44,042 bases of DNA from DATJYV01 sp035499415 (lineage in GTDB: Bacteria > Bacteroidota > Ignavibacteria > UBA10030): the NCBI GenBank assembly GCA_035499415.1, contig DATJYV010000061.1, forward strand, positions 1-44,042. Reading direction: 5' to 3'. The stretch's first letter is position 1, and each line of letters starts with the position of its first letter. Position numbers and translations under genes: made by a program. Under the pieces are notes generated by a model, which had not been told where the DNA came from, made no database searches, and saw only the letters and a program-made list of their open reading frames with translations. This document shows positions 34,100 through 41,743 of the stretch, piece by piece.

Positions 34100-35988
34100 T
34101 TCGATTCCGACTTCACTTCAAGAATTTTCACCAGGGCATCCTGTGCCTTCGGCGTCCCGATGTTGCTGAGGGCATTGACCGCGGACGTCCGCACTCGCCT
34201 ATTCTCATCCTTCTGGATGACATCAAGGAGAATATCGACGGCGTCATCGCTCTTTGAGTTTCCGATGGCATACACGACCGACACACGCTCGTCCGGGTCA
34301 CGCATGTCTTTCAACAGATCGCCGAGCGTTTTGATGACGGACTTCGACCCGCCCCCTTCGGCGATTTTGGCCAAAGCCGCCTTTCGCACTTCCGCCGACT
34401 TCGCCTTCCGCACGATATCAATGAAAAGGCCGGAGCTGTCTGACCCGACGATGTTGCCGAGCGCGTAGACTGCCGAGCGTGCGACGCGTTCGTTCGGCTC
34501 GTTCAGCGCGAGGTTGGTGAGATAATCCCTTGCACCGTCCGCACCCGAATTGCCGATCGATTGCACCGCCGCCTCGCGGAGCCGCGCATCGGCATCCGAC
34601 GCGACGATTTTTTTCAGCGCATCGATGGAGGATTTGGTGTGGACGTTTGCGAGCGCGTACATCGCCGTCCGCCGTAAATCCATGTCCGGGTCGCTCGTGG
34701 CAACGGTGCATAGCGCGGCGACCGCGACCGAATCATGCCTGTTTCCGAGCATTTGCAGGGCGCCTTTCCGCACTTCGATCCGCTTTGCGGCCTTGAGCAA
34801 CGTTTCGAGCGCCCGCGTCGATTCCTCGTTATCGATATTCCCAAGCGAATAGGTCGCGGCACGTGCAAGGTCGATGTTTTCCTCACTCGCGGCGAATGAT
34901 TCGAGGAACGGTACGCTCTGTTCCCCGTCCGCATTCACCAGAGAATAGAGCGCCGTTTTGCGGATCTCGGCTTCCACCTGCGAGTTGATGATTTCCTTGA
35001 GCGAGCCGATGGCAGACCCGCTTTTCACATTGCCGAGCGCGTACACCGCATTCCGCCGGACGGAGGTGCTCGGGTCTTTGACGGCAATGTCGGCAAGTTT
35101 CGGGACGACCTTCGGAGAATCGAAGTTGCCGAGGACGTAGACGATTTTGCCGCGGAGTTTTTCGCTCTTGGACTGGTCGTACAGATTCATGATGGCAGTC
35201 AGCGCCCGGTCATCGCCCGCATTTTGCAGCGCGTACAGTGCCGCCAGCTTGACGTCTTCGTCGGCGCTTTCTTCCATTGATCGGACAATCGGCTCGTATT
35301 CCTTCTTTCCGCGCTTCGCAAGCTCCGTCCCGATCCGGACCATATTCGTCTTGGCGTCGTCCACCCACGAGCTGTTCTGGTTCTTCTTCACAAAATCCTC
35401 GTAGCAATCGAATACTTCTTCGAGCGGCGTTCCCAGCTTCTCCTTCGTGTAACATCTCCAGTATTTTGCTCCGTCCGTCCAGCGCCCCCGGGGATGGTCG
35501 GCGATGAACGCCTCGAGGGACTTCAGCGCTTCGGGCCATTTTTTGTCGAGCACGAGATTATACGCATCCTGGTAGGCTTTCGCGGTTGCATCCGCCGCTT
35601 TTTCCTGACCTGGGGTTGCCTCCTGCGCAAGCGCCCCGATGTCGACAATCGACTCGGCCACGGGCGCGAGGTCGATGGACGGCGCCATCGCAAGCGCGGG
35701 GGATACTCCGTCAAGCGCCATCTCGACATCCGGCATGACGACCTCGAGTCTCGCGAGTTCCGCATCCAACTCGGGCATTTCGAGCGCCCGGGGCATCAGG
35801 TCGATGTCCGGGGCGATCGCGGCTTCAATGTGGATGGTCCCCGCCGGCGGAATTGCAGGCAGTGCAGGGGTTGATGGAATGGCCCGGGGCTTTCGTCCGG
35901 GCCGGTCCTGGGCCCATGCCGGCGCGAGCAGCAACATGACGAGAGCGCCCGCGACAAAATACATTTTCGATTGAGGATGCCGAATCAT
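34096..35988 (-). CDS. Exported HEAT-repeat protein (long form)
   Basis: 630 residues. Signal peptide (FVAGALVMLLLAPAWAQ), a Pro- and Asp-rich linker (about 35-125), a short TPR-like region (about 130-215, with YQDAYNLVLDKKWPEALKSLE), then about twelve 31-residue HEAT repeats with a regular VRRNAVYALGNV-type core to the end. Its ATG overlaps the TGA of the anti-sigma gene. Being exported together with an anti-sigma factor that has an outer domain, it may touch that domain in the periplasm (inference). Relatives occur in many FCB and Acidobacteriota genomes next to sigma/anti-sigma pairs; the role is unknown. Confidence 0.82.
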   Translation of the reverse strand: MIRHPQSKMYFVAGALVMLLLAPAWAQDRPGRKPRAIPSTPALPAIPPAGTIHIEAAIAPDIDLMPRALEMPELDAELARLEVVMPDVEMALDGVSPALAMAPSIDLAPVAESIVDIGALAQEATPGQEKAADATAKAYQDAYNLVLDKKWPEALKSLEAFIADHPRGRWTDGAKYWRCYTKEKLGTPLEEVFDCYEDFVKKNQNSSWVDDAKTNMVRIGTELAKRGKKEYEPIVRSMEESADEDVKLAALYALQNAGDDRALTAIMNLYDQSKSEKLRGKIVYVLGNFDSPKVVPKLADIAVKDPSTSVRRNAVYALGNVKSGSAIGSLKEIINSQVEAEIRKTALYSLVNADGEQSVPFLESFAASEENIDLARAATYSLGNIDNEESTRALETLLKAAKRIEVRKGALQMLGNRHDSVAVAALCTVATSDPDMDLRRTAMYALANVHTKSSIDALKKIVASDADARLREAAVQSIGNSGADGARDYLTNLALNEPNERVARSAVYALGNIVGSDSSGLFIDIVRKAKSAEVRKAALAKIAEGGGSKSVIKTLGDLLKDMRDPDERVSVVYAIGNSKSDDAVDILLDVIQKDENRRVRTSAVNALSNIGTPKAQDALVKILEVKSESK

Positions 35989-36839
35989 GGTCGTTCTCCT
36001 TCGTTGGTCTCTTTGTTTGAACTCGTACTCTGTTTCGCTGCCCCCACGTTTCCTCCGCCGATCCGTTCAATTTCCTGGAGATTGATCTTCAGCAGTATCG
36101 CTTTTCGGTCGACTCCGCTCTTCAACATCTCCACCGCGGGAGAGTCGTAATGCGAGTCGAGGTTCGCAATCTGAAGCAGGATGACTTCGAGGTCGCCCAC
36201 CAAATCCTTCAGCTTTCGGTCCGACGGATCCCGAAGTGCGATGGACAGCTCACTCGATTCGCGCGCGAGTTGTCTCGAAATTTCCCGCTCCCGGCTGATT
36301 TCCCTCGATTGCTTCTGAAGGTCTTCCATGTCGACGTTGACAAACCCGAGGAGAAGAACTTTGGAACGGTCGAGGTAATCGTACGCGCGGGCATGAAGAG
36401 CGGCGTTCACGACCGGGATCGAGGAAGAAGCGCTTGAGCTCTGCATATCCGGACCTGTGTCGACCCGGCCGGAAACCGTCCAGACGAAAAACGCAACGGC
36501 TGCCAGTGCAAGCGCCGACGCAAAGCCCGCGGCAAACCGCGAATGCCTCCGGAGATATTCTCGAAGATCCGCAACGATTGAGCTCTCGGACTGCTGGCCC
36601 TGTTCCCGGATCCTTCGTTCGAGCTTCTCAGCAAACTGTTGCCAGAACATCCCGGGGCGCTCTGCCGCTGGGTCCCAGGAACCTGCCGGCATCGACTGAA
36701 GTGTCTTGTGCATTTTCTCAAATTCGGCGGCACACCGCTCACATTGTCCGAGGTGTTGCGATATCTCTTCGCGCAAATGCGCATCGAGAGTTGCGTCGAT
36801 AAAGTCATAAAGATTGTCCTGCACCATTGCGTGTCTCAT
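35985..36839 (-). CDS. Zinc-finger anti-sigma factor, membrane spanning
   Basis: 284 residues. The N-terminal anti-sigma zinc-finger (zf-HC2) has the H29-x3-C33-x2-C36 motif (HLGQCERC) and would hold the ECF sigma factor encoded upstream. One membrane helix lies at about 101-123 (FAAGFASALALAAVAFFVW). The remaining 160 residues are outside: a Ser-rich linker, then a helical, charge-rich segment with SREISREREISRQLARESSE, likely coiled coil. The start ATG overlaps the sigma stop (ATGA), and the stop overlaps the HEAT start. The signal it senses is unknown. Confidence 0.86.
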   Translation of the reverse strand: MRHAMVQDNLYDFIDATLDAHLREEISQHLGQCERCAAEFEKMHKTLQSMPAGSWDPAAERPGMFWQQFAEKLERRIREQGQQSESSIVADLREYLRRHSRFAAGFASALALAAVAFFVWTVSGRVDTGPDMQSSSASSSIPVVNAALHARAYDYLDRSKVLLLGFVNVDMEDLQKQSREISREREISRQLARESSELSIALRDPSDRKLKDLVGDLEVILLQIANLDSHYDSPAVEMLKSGVDRKAILLKINLQEIERIGGGNVGAAKQSTSSNKETNEGERP

Positions 36840-37393
36840 GCAACCACCTCATCCCTGAGAAAGTCCAGATGCTCCCTCATTTTCCGCAATCCCCGAAAAA
36901 GATGGGTCTTGACGGTACCTTCGGAGCAATTGAGTATTTTGCCGACTTGCTTCGTCGAGAGGCCTTCCATGTGCCGAAGGAGGACGACGGCTCGTTGCAG
37001 CGTCGGCAATTCGTGGAGTGCGCGTTCGATGTGATAGCGATTCTCCTTTTGTTCCAGCCCCGGATTTTCCGGGGCCGCCGTGTCATCCGTTTTTTGCAGT
37101 TCCACTTCCCTCGCCCGTTTCAACCGCAATCTCTTCAACTTCGTCATCGACAGATTCGCAACAATTCTGTGGATCCAGGTGCCAAGCTCCGAGTCGCCGC
37201 GAAAATTCTGAATCGACCGGTAAACATTGATGAACGCTTCCTGCGTGACATCTTCCGCCGCCTCGTGGTCGCCGAGGAATCCGAATGCAACATTGTACGC
37301 GCGCTTCATGTGACATTCGACGAGCTCCCGAAACGCTCCCTCCTCGCCCTTCCGCACCCGTTCGATGAGTTGCGCCTCGTTGTTCAGCGGCAT
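36836..37393 (-). CDS. ECF-type RNA polymerase sigma factor
   Basis: 185 residues. Region 2 at about 25-92 (HEAAEDVTQEAFINVYRSIQNFRGDSELGTWIHRIVANLS binds core and the -10), region 4 at about 125-175 (LPTLQRAVVLLRHMEGLSTKQVGKILNCSEGTVKTHLFRGL, the -35 helix-turn-helix). Region 3 is absent, as in all ECF factors. It is the first gene of a coupled four-gene operon whose second product is its presumed anti-sigma factor. A possible self-recognition promoter AACC-N16-CGTC is 38-61 bases upstream. Confidence 0.93.
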   Translation of the reverse strand: MPLNNEAQLIERVRKGEEGAFRELVECHMKRAYNVAFGFLGDHEAAEDVTQEAFINVYRSIQNFRGDSELGTWIHRIVANLSMTKLKRLRLKRAREVELQKTDDTAAPENPGLEQKENRYHIERALHELPTLQRAVVLLRHMEGLSTKQVGKILNCSEGTVKTHLFRGLRKMREHLDFLRDEVVA

Positions 37394-37430
37394 GAGCGGT
37401 TCATTCAGTGGGAGGCGCGTTTAGGGATTG

Positions 37431-37454
37431 GACGACCGGATCGGGGCATCGGTT
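37431..37454 (-). promoter_or_regulatory. Possible ECF-dependent autoregulatory promoter AACC-N16-CGTC
   Basis: On the minus strand AACC (37454-37451), 16 bases, CGTC (37434-37431). ECF promoters have an AAC-containing -35 and a CGT/GTC-containing -10 at this spacing. The start site would be near 37424, giving about 31 bases of leader before the sigma ATG at 37393. The motif is short and could occur by chance. Confidence 0.3.
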
Positions 37455-37550
37455 GACGACTGGTTCTTACGAGATAACGACTCGTGGAGATTCAGGAGAT
37501 TCCTCGGGTTCAGTGCGAACAAACGGGCGTACACGCTTCATCCTCGTCTT

Positions 37551-37578
37551 TTGCCTCTCCGGAAAATTCTGTATTATA
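37551..37578 (+). promoter_or_regulatory. Possible promoter of the DUF3109-rpoN operon: TTG-N18-TATTATA
   Basis: TTG at 37551-37553 within TTTTG, an 18-base spacer, TATTATA at 37572-37578, and the ATG at 37598. The spacer is two bases shorter than the other candidates in this window and the box differs from TAnnTT, so it is tentative. It may instead be a sigma70-like site. Confidence 0.35.
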
Positions 37579-37597
37579 GTGATGAAAGATTATCCCA

Positions 37598-38188
37598 ATG
37601 TCATACGAGATTGCCAAAATCGAGGTCGACGAGGCCATTCCCGAAGTTCGCTTCGCGTGCGACCTGAAGGCCTGCCGTGGGGCTTGCTGCACGATGCCCG
37701 GCGCCAACGGAGCCCCGCTCCGGGAAGATGAGGTCGAGGAAATCGAGCGGGCATTCCCGGTCATCCGCAAGTATTTGAGCCGCGAGCACCTCGAGACCAT
37801 ACGCCTCGGGGGTTTGGTGGACGGGCCCCCGGGCGACCGTACCACGCCTTGCTACAACTCGCGCGCCTGCGTTTTCGTCACCTATGAAGAAGGGATCGCC
37901 AAGTGCGCGTTCGAAAAAGCGTACTGGAAAGGAGAAATCGGATGGCGGAAACCCCTTTCGTGCCATCTCTTTCCGATCCGTGTCGGACGCACGAACCAGC
38001 TCCGCTTCGAATACATCCCGGAATGTCGTCCCGCCCTCGAACGGGGAAAAAAGGAAAATATATACGTCTCAGACTTCCTGAAGGACTCACTCACACGCGC
38101 ATACGGCAGCTCCTGGTATGCCGCATTCAAGCGGCTCTGCTCCGGGCATCGGAACGGCGACACGCTCTCGGACCCCGATGACGTATGA
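37598..38188 (+). CDS. DUF3109 cysteine-rich protein (YkgJ-like cluster)
   Basis: 196 residues. Cysteines at 21, 26, 30 and 31 (FACDLKACRGACC) and four or more later (TTPCYNSRAC, IAKCAFEK, PLSCHLFPIRV, IPECRP) form the cysteine cluster of the DUF3109 family, which probably binds zinc or an Fe-S cluster. The family is widespread in Bacteroidota and its role is unknown. Its stop TGA overlaps the rpoN ATG (ATGA), so it is co-translated with sigma-54; I know of no functional link. Confidence 0.86.
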   Translation: MSYEIAKIEVDEAIPEVRFACDLKACRGACCTMPGANGAPLREDEVEEIERAFPVIRKYLSREHLETIRLGGLVDGPPGDRTTPCYNSRACVFVTYEEGIAKCAFEKAYWKGEIGWRKPLSCHLFPIRVGRTNQLRFEYIPECRPALERGKKENIYVSDFLKDSLTRAYGSSWYAAFKRLCSGHRNGDTLSDPDDV

Positions 38189-39588
38189 TTAACCTGCAGC
38201 AACAGCTTCGCCTCGGACTCAAACTCACCCCCCAGCAAGTCCAGTACCTCAAGCTTCTCCAGCTCCCGAACCTCGCGCTCGAACAGCGGATCAAAATGGA
38301 ACTCGAGATGAACCCGATGCTCGAGACGAATGAGGAGCCGGAAGAGGCGCCGGAGCAGGATGAGTCCGTTGACGAGGAAGATACGTACACGCTCGACGAC
38401 TACATCAAAGATGATCTCGAAGGATTCAAGAGTCCGGAATCTTCCGCACGGAACGATGACGACGAATCGTACGCCTCACCGATCCAGTCGAATGTTCCCC
38501 TGTCGGAGAAGCTCCTCAGCCAGTTCCGTTTAAACACCATCGACGACACGGAACTCCTGCTGGCCGAGGAAATCATCGGGAATGTCGATGAGGATGGTTA
38601 CCTGCGCCGCGAACTCTCGCTCGTCGTTCAGGACCTGAACCTGAGCTTTGGACTTTCCCTCACCGTGGACCAGGCGGAAGAGGTCCTGCGGAAGATTCAA
38701 CTCCTCGACCCTCCCGGCATCGCCGCTCGAAACCTGCAGGAATGCCTTACCGCGCAGCTGAGAGCGGGCGCGTATCCGCAAATGCCGAAGGAACTTGCGA
38801 TCCGGATCCTGGAGCAGCACTTTGAAGACTTCAAATTGAAGCGGTACGACACGCTCTGCAAAACGTTGAAGGTGAGTCTCGACACGCTGAAGAAAGCTGT
38901 GGAGATCATCCAGCACCTCGACCCGAAGCCGGGCGAAGGGCAATTTTCCGCCCAGGAGAATTACGTCACCCCCGACTTCATCGTGCAGAAGGACGAGGGG
39001 GATTTCATCATCTCGCTCAACGACCGGAACATTCCCCCGCTCCGCATCAACAACGCCTACAAGGAGCTCGTGACGCCCAAGGGAAAGAAGGTCTCCGTGG
39101 AGACGAAGGATTTCATCAAGAAGAAATTTGAGTCGGCCAAGTGGTTTATCGCGTCAATCCACCAGCGGCGCGAGACCTTGCTCAAGGTCATGCGGGCAAT
39201 CGTCGAACGCCAGCGGCAGTGGTTCGACGAAGGCGAGGTTCTCAAACCGATGATCTATCGGGACATCTCCGACGTCGTCGGGGTGGACATCTCCACGATC
39301 AGCCGCGTCTGCAACAGCAAGTTTGCGCAGACGGAGTTCGGCGTCTATCCCCTCCGTTATTTCTTCACCGCGGGCCTCGAATCGGATAACGGCGAGGATG
39401 TCTCGAGCCAGGCGGTCAAACAGCGGGTGAGAGACATCATTTCCGGCGAGCCCTCGCAAAGTCCGCTGAACGACGACCAGATCGCGGAGATTCTCCACAA
39501 GGAGGGAATCAGAATCGCCCGTCGAACGGTCGCAAAGTATCGCGAAGAGTTGGAACTTCCTATCGCACGACTGAGAAGGAAAATCTGA
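38185..39588 (+). CDS. rpoN: RNA polymerase sigma-54 factor
   Basis: 467 residues, full length. Activator-interacting region I at about 5-45 (LGLKLTPQQVQYLKLLQLPNLALEQRI), acidic region II (NEEPEEAPEQDESVDEEDTY), core-binding and helix-turn-helix segments (DVVGVDISTISRVCNSKFAQT), and the RpoN box ARRTVAKYRE at 445-454 which reads the -24 promoter element. Sigma-54 holds a closed promoter until an AAA+ activator acts; no such activator is encoded in this window. The ATG overlaps the previous stop and the hslV ATG follows immediately, so these genes form an operon. Confidence 0.96.
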   Translation: MINLQQQLRLGLKLTPQQVQYLKLLQLPNLALEQRIKMELEMNPMLETNEEPEEAPEQDESVDEEDTYTLDDYIKDDLEGFKSPESSARNDDDESYASPIQSNVPLSEKLLSQFRLNTIDDTELLLAEEIIGNVDEDGYLRRELSLVVQDLNLSFGLSLTVDQAEEVLRKIQLLDPPGIAARNLQECLTAQLRAGAYPQMPKELAIRILEQHFEDFKLKRYDTLCKTLKVSLDTLKKAVEIIQHLDPKPGEGQFSAQENYVTPDFIVQKDEGDFIISLNDRNIPPLRINNAYKELVTPKGKKVSVETKDFIKKKFESAKWFIASIHQRRETLLKVMRAIVERQRQWFDEGEVLKPMIYRDISDVVGVDISTISRVCNSKFAQTEFGVYPLRYFFTAGLESDNGEDVSSQAVKQRVRDIISGEPSQSPLNDDQIAEILHKEGIRIARRTVAKYREELELPIARLRRKI

Positions 39589-40128
39589 ATGCCTCTCGAG
39601 CAGCCACACGGCACCACAATCATCGGTCTCCGGCGCGACAACAAGGTCGCCCTCGGAGGGGATGGGCAGGTAACGGTCGGATCGACCGTCATGAAACAGA
39701 ATTCGAACAAGATTCGCCGGGTCTACAAGGATTCCGTCCTCGTCGGCTTTGCCGGTACCGCTGCGGACGCGTTCAGTCTCCTCGAGCGGTTCGAGGAAAA
39801 ACTCGAACAGCACCAGGGACAATTAGTACGGGCGGCAGTCGAGCTGGCAAAATTATGGCGCACGGATAAATATTTGCGCCAGCTCGAGGCCCTGCTCGCG
39901 GTTGTCGACCGGGAGCACGCTCTGGTCATCTCCGGAAACGGCGAAGTGATCGAACCCGACGACGGGATTGTCGCCGTCGGTTCCGGCGGAACCTATGCCC
40001 TCGCGGCGGCACGGATGCTCGTCAAGCACACACGGCTCTCCGCAAAAGATATTGTCAGGGAATCGCTTGACGCGGCGGCCGAAATCTGCATCTACACGAA
40101 CAAGAGCTTTCATATCGAGGAGCTGTAA
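39589..40128 (+). CDS. hslV: ATP-dependent protease subunit HslV
   Basis: Proteolytic subunit of the HslUV complex, which forms two stacked hexameric rings. 179 residues. The catalytic N-terminal threonine appears after removal of eight residues: Thr9 in HGTTIIGLRRDN, followed by KVALGGDGQVTVG. The ATG follows the rpoN stop without a gap (AAGGA lies nine bases before). Partner gene hslU starts 212 bases downstream after a repeat-filled gap. Confidence 0.96.
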   Translation: MPLEQPHGTTIIGLRRDNKVALGGDGQVTVGSTVMKQNSNKIRRVYKDSVLVGFAGTAADAFSLLERFEEKLEQHQGQLVRAAVELAKLWRTDKYLRQLEALLAVVDREHALVISGNGEVIEPDDGIVAVGSGGTYALAAARMLVKHTRLSAKDIVRESLDAAAEICIYTNKSFHIEEL

Positions 40129-40145
40129 GAGACGGCGGTGAGCAA

Positions 40146-40159
40146 TCAGCGGTCAGCGG
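40146..40159 (+). repeat. Heptamer block A, TCAGCGG x2
   Basis: TCAGCGG repeated exactly twice (40146-40159), with flanking GCAACAA and AGAGCAA in the same register. The first of three blocks with seven-base periodicity in the hslV-hslU gap. Confidence 0.6.
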
Positions 40160-40197
40160 GCAACAATGTGAACCAAATGCTCGTCACGCAAAATTCT

Positions 40198-40239
40198 GAA
40201 CGATGAACTTCGAACACGGAACTCGAAACCGATAACTTG
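40198..40239 (+). repeat. Heptamer block B, (GAACnnn)x6, degenerate
   Basis: Six units of seven bases. The first four (40198-40225) begin with GAAC: GAACGAT, GAACTTC, GAACACG, GAACTCG. The fifth and sixth begin with AAAC and TAAC at the same 7-base phase. Not protein coding. Confidence 0.75.
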
Positions 40240-40250
40240 CACCCAACCTC

Positions 40251-40306
40251 AATCCTCAGTCCTTAATCCTCAATCCTTAGTCCATAATCCTAAGCCCTTA
40301 ATCTCG
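40251..40306 (+). repeat. Heptamer block C, (A[AG]TCCT[TC])x8, degenerate
   Basis: Eight units in one phase: AATCCTC, AGTCCTT, AATCCTC, AATCCTT, AGTCCAT, AATCCTA, AGCCCTT, AATCTCG. Substitutions are few and nearly all in the second, sixth and seventh positions. No spacer structure, so not CRISPR-like. Confidence 0.85.
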
Positions 40307-40340
40307 TCCTAATCAGACCCGCTACGATCACTCCGACCTC

Positions 40341-41729
40341 ATGACCAAGCCGAAACAAAACGGCATGCATGACCTGACGCCGCGCGCAATCGTTCGCGAG
40401 CTCGACAGGTACATCATCGGACAGCAGGCGGCAAAGAAATCGGTCGCCATTTCCCTGCGAAACCGATGGCGCCGCCTCCAGGTTCCGGAGAATCTCCGCG
40501 AGGAGATCATGCCCAACAACATCATCCTCATCGGGCCGACGGGCGTCGGGAAGACCGAGATCGCGCGCCGCCTGGCGAAGCTCGCCGGAGCGCCCTTCCT
40601 GAAGGTCGAAGCATCAAAATTCACCGAGGTCGGCTACGTGGGCCGGGACGTGGAGTCGATGATACGCGATCTGACCGAAATCGGAATCAATCTCGTGAAG
40701 GCCGAGCGCTCGTCCGAAGTTCAAGAGAAGGCGACGGAGCTTGCCGAAGAACGATTGCTGGACCTCCTCGTGCCGGCAGTCCGAAAGCCGAGAGGGACAG
40801 AAATCGCGGAGGCCGGGAACAACACGGCGGCTGAGGATGAATTCAAGAAAACGCGGCAGAGGTTCAGGGAAAAGTTGCGGAGCGGCTCTCTGGACGAACG
40901 CATGGTCGAGGTCGATGTCGCCACGCCGCAGATGCCGATGATGCAGGTGATGGGCCCGCTCAGTCTGGAAGAGATGGGGATCAACATTCAGGACATGCTG
41001 GGGAATATTCTTCCCCGCAAAAGCAAATCCCGGAAAGTATCCGTAGCCGAGGCACGGGCGATTCTTACTCAGGAGGAATCGCAGAAGCTGATCGACATGG
41101 AAAAAGTGGTCAAGGAAGCCCTGCGCCGCATAGAAGATTCCGGCATCGTTTTCATCGATGAGATCGACAAGATTGCGAGCGCCCGGGGGCAGTCCGTCGG
41201 TCCGGATGTCTCGCGCGAGGGAGTCCAGCGCGACCTTCTTCCCATCGTGGAGGGTTCGAGCGTCCTGACGAAATACGGCATGGTGCGAACCGACCACATC
41301 CTCTTCATCGCCTCAGGGGCGTTCCACGTCGCGAAGCCCTCCGACCTCATCCCGGAGCTTCAGGGGCGCTTCCCCATCCGCGTTGAGCTGACCAGTCTTA
41401 CCGAAGAAGACTTCGTGAAAATCCTGACGCTTCCGCAGAACGCGCTTCTCAAGCAGTACAGCGCCCTGCTGGAAACCGACGGGATTGATGTGACGTTTGA
41501 CGAAGGAGCGGTGCGAGAGGTCGCGAAAATTGCGTTCGAAGTGAACGAGCAGGTGGAAAACATCGGAGCAAGGCGTCTCCATACCATCATGACGACTCTT
41601 CTGGAAGAATTTCTCTTCGAGGCGCCGGATGGTCTCAAGGCGCGCTCGTTCGTCGTAACGAAGGAATTGGTGCAGGAAAAGCTGAACTCGATCGTGCGCA
41701 ACCGCGACCTCAGCCGTTACATTCTCTGA
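40341..41729 (+). CDS. hslU: ATP-dependent protease ATPase subunit HslU
   Basis: AAA+ unfoldase that feeds substrates to HslV. 462 residues. Walker A GPTGVGKT at 65-72; Walker B VFIDEIDKI near 270-278; the intermediate domain lies between them at about 110-245; the C terminus is DLSRYIL, the tail that inserts into HslV. I see no Shine-Dalgarno before the ATG at 40341, which follows the heptamer repeats. It is convergent with the DUF5723-like gene, 14 bases apart. Confidence 0.96.
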   Translation: MTKPKQNGMHDLTPRAIVRELDRYIIGQQAAKKSVAISLRNRWRRLQVPENLREEIMPNNIILIGPTGVGKTEIARRLAKLAGAPFLKVEASKFTEVGYVGRDVESMIRDLTEIGINLVKAERSSEVQEKATELAEERLLDLLVPAVRKPRGTEIAEAGNNTAAEDEFKKTRQRFREKLRSGSLDERMVEVDVATPQMPMMQVMGPLSLEEMGINIQDMLGNILPRKSKSRKVSVAEARAILTQEESQKLIDMEKVVKEALRRIEDSGIVFIDEIDKIASARGQSVGPDVSREGVQRDLLPIVEGSSVLTKYGMVRTDHILFIASGAFHVAKPSDLIPELQGRFPIRVELTSLTEEDFVKILTLPQNALLKQYSALLETDGIDVTFDEGAVREVAKIAFEVNEQVENIGARRLHTIMTTLLEEFLFEAPDGLKARSFVVTKELVQEKLNSIVRNRDLSRYIL

Positions 41730-41743
41730 GGTCGTTCCGCCCG

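Noticed and set aside
40146..40306. CRISPR array
   Set aside because: Units are seven bases with no spacers and no cas genes nearby; this is a tandem short repeat.
37394..40340. Sigma-54 -24/-12 promoters near rpoN
   Set aside because: No convincing TGGCAC-N5-TTGC match was found by eye in the intergenic regions.
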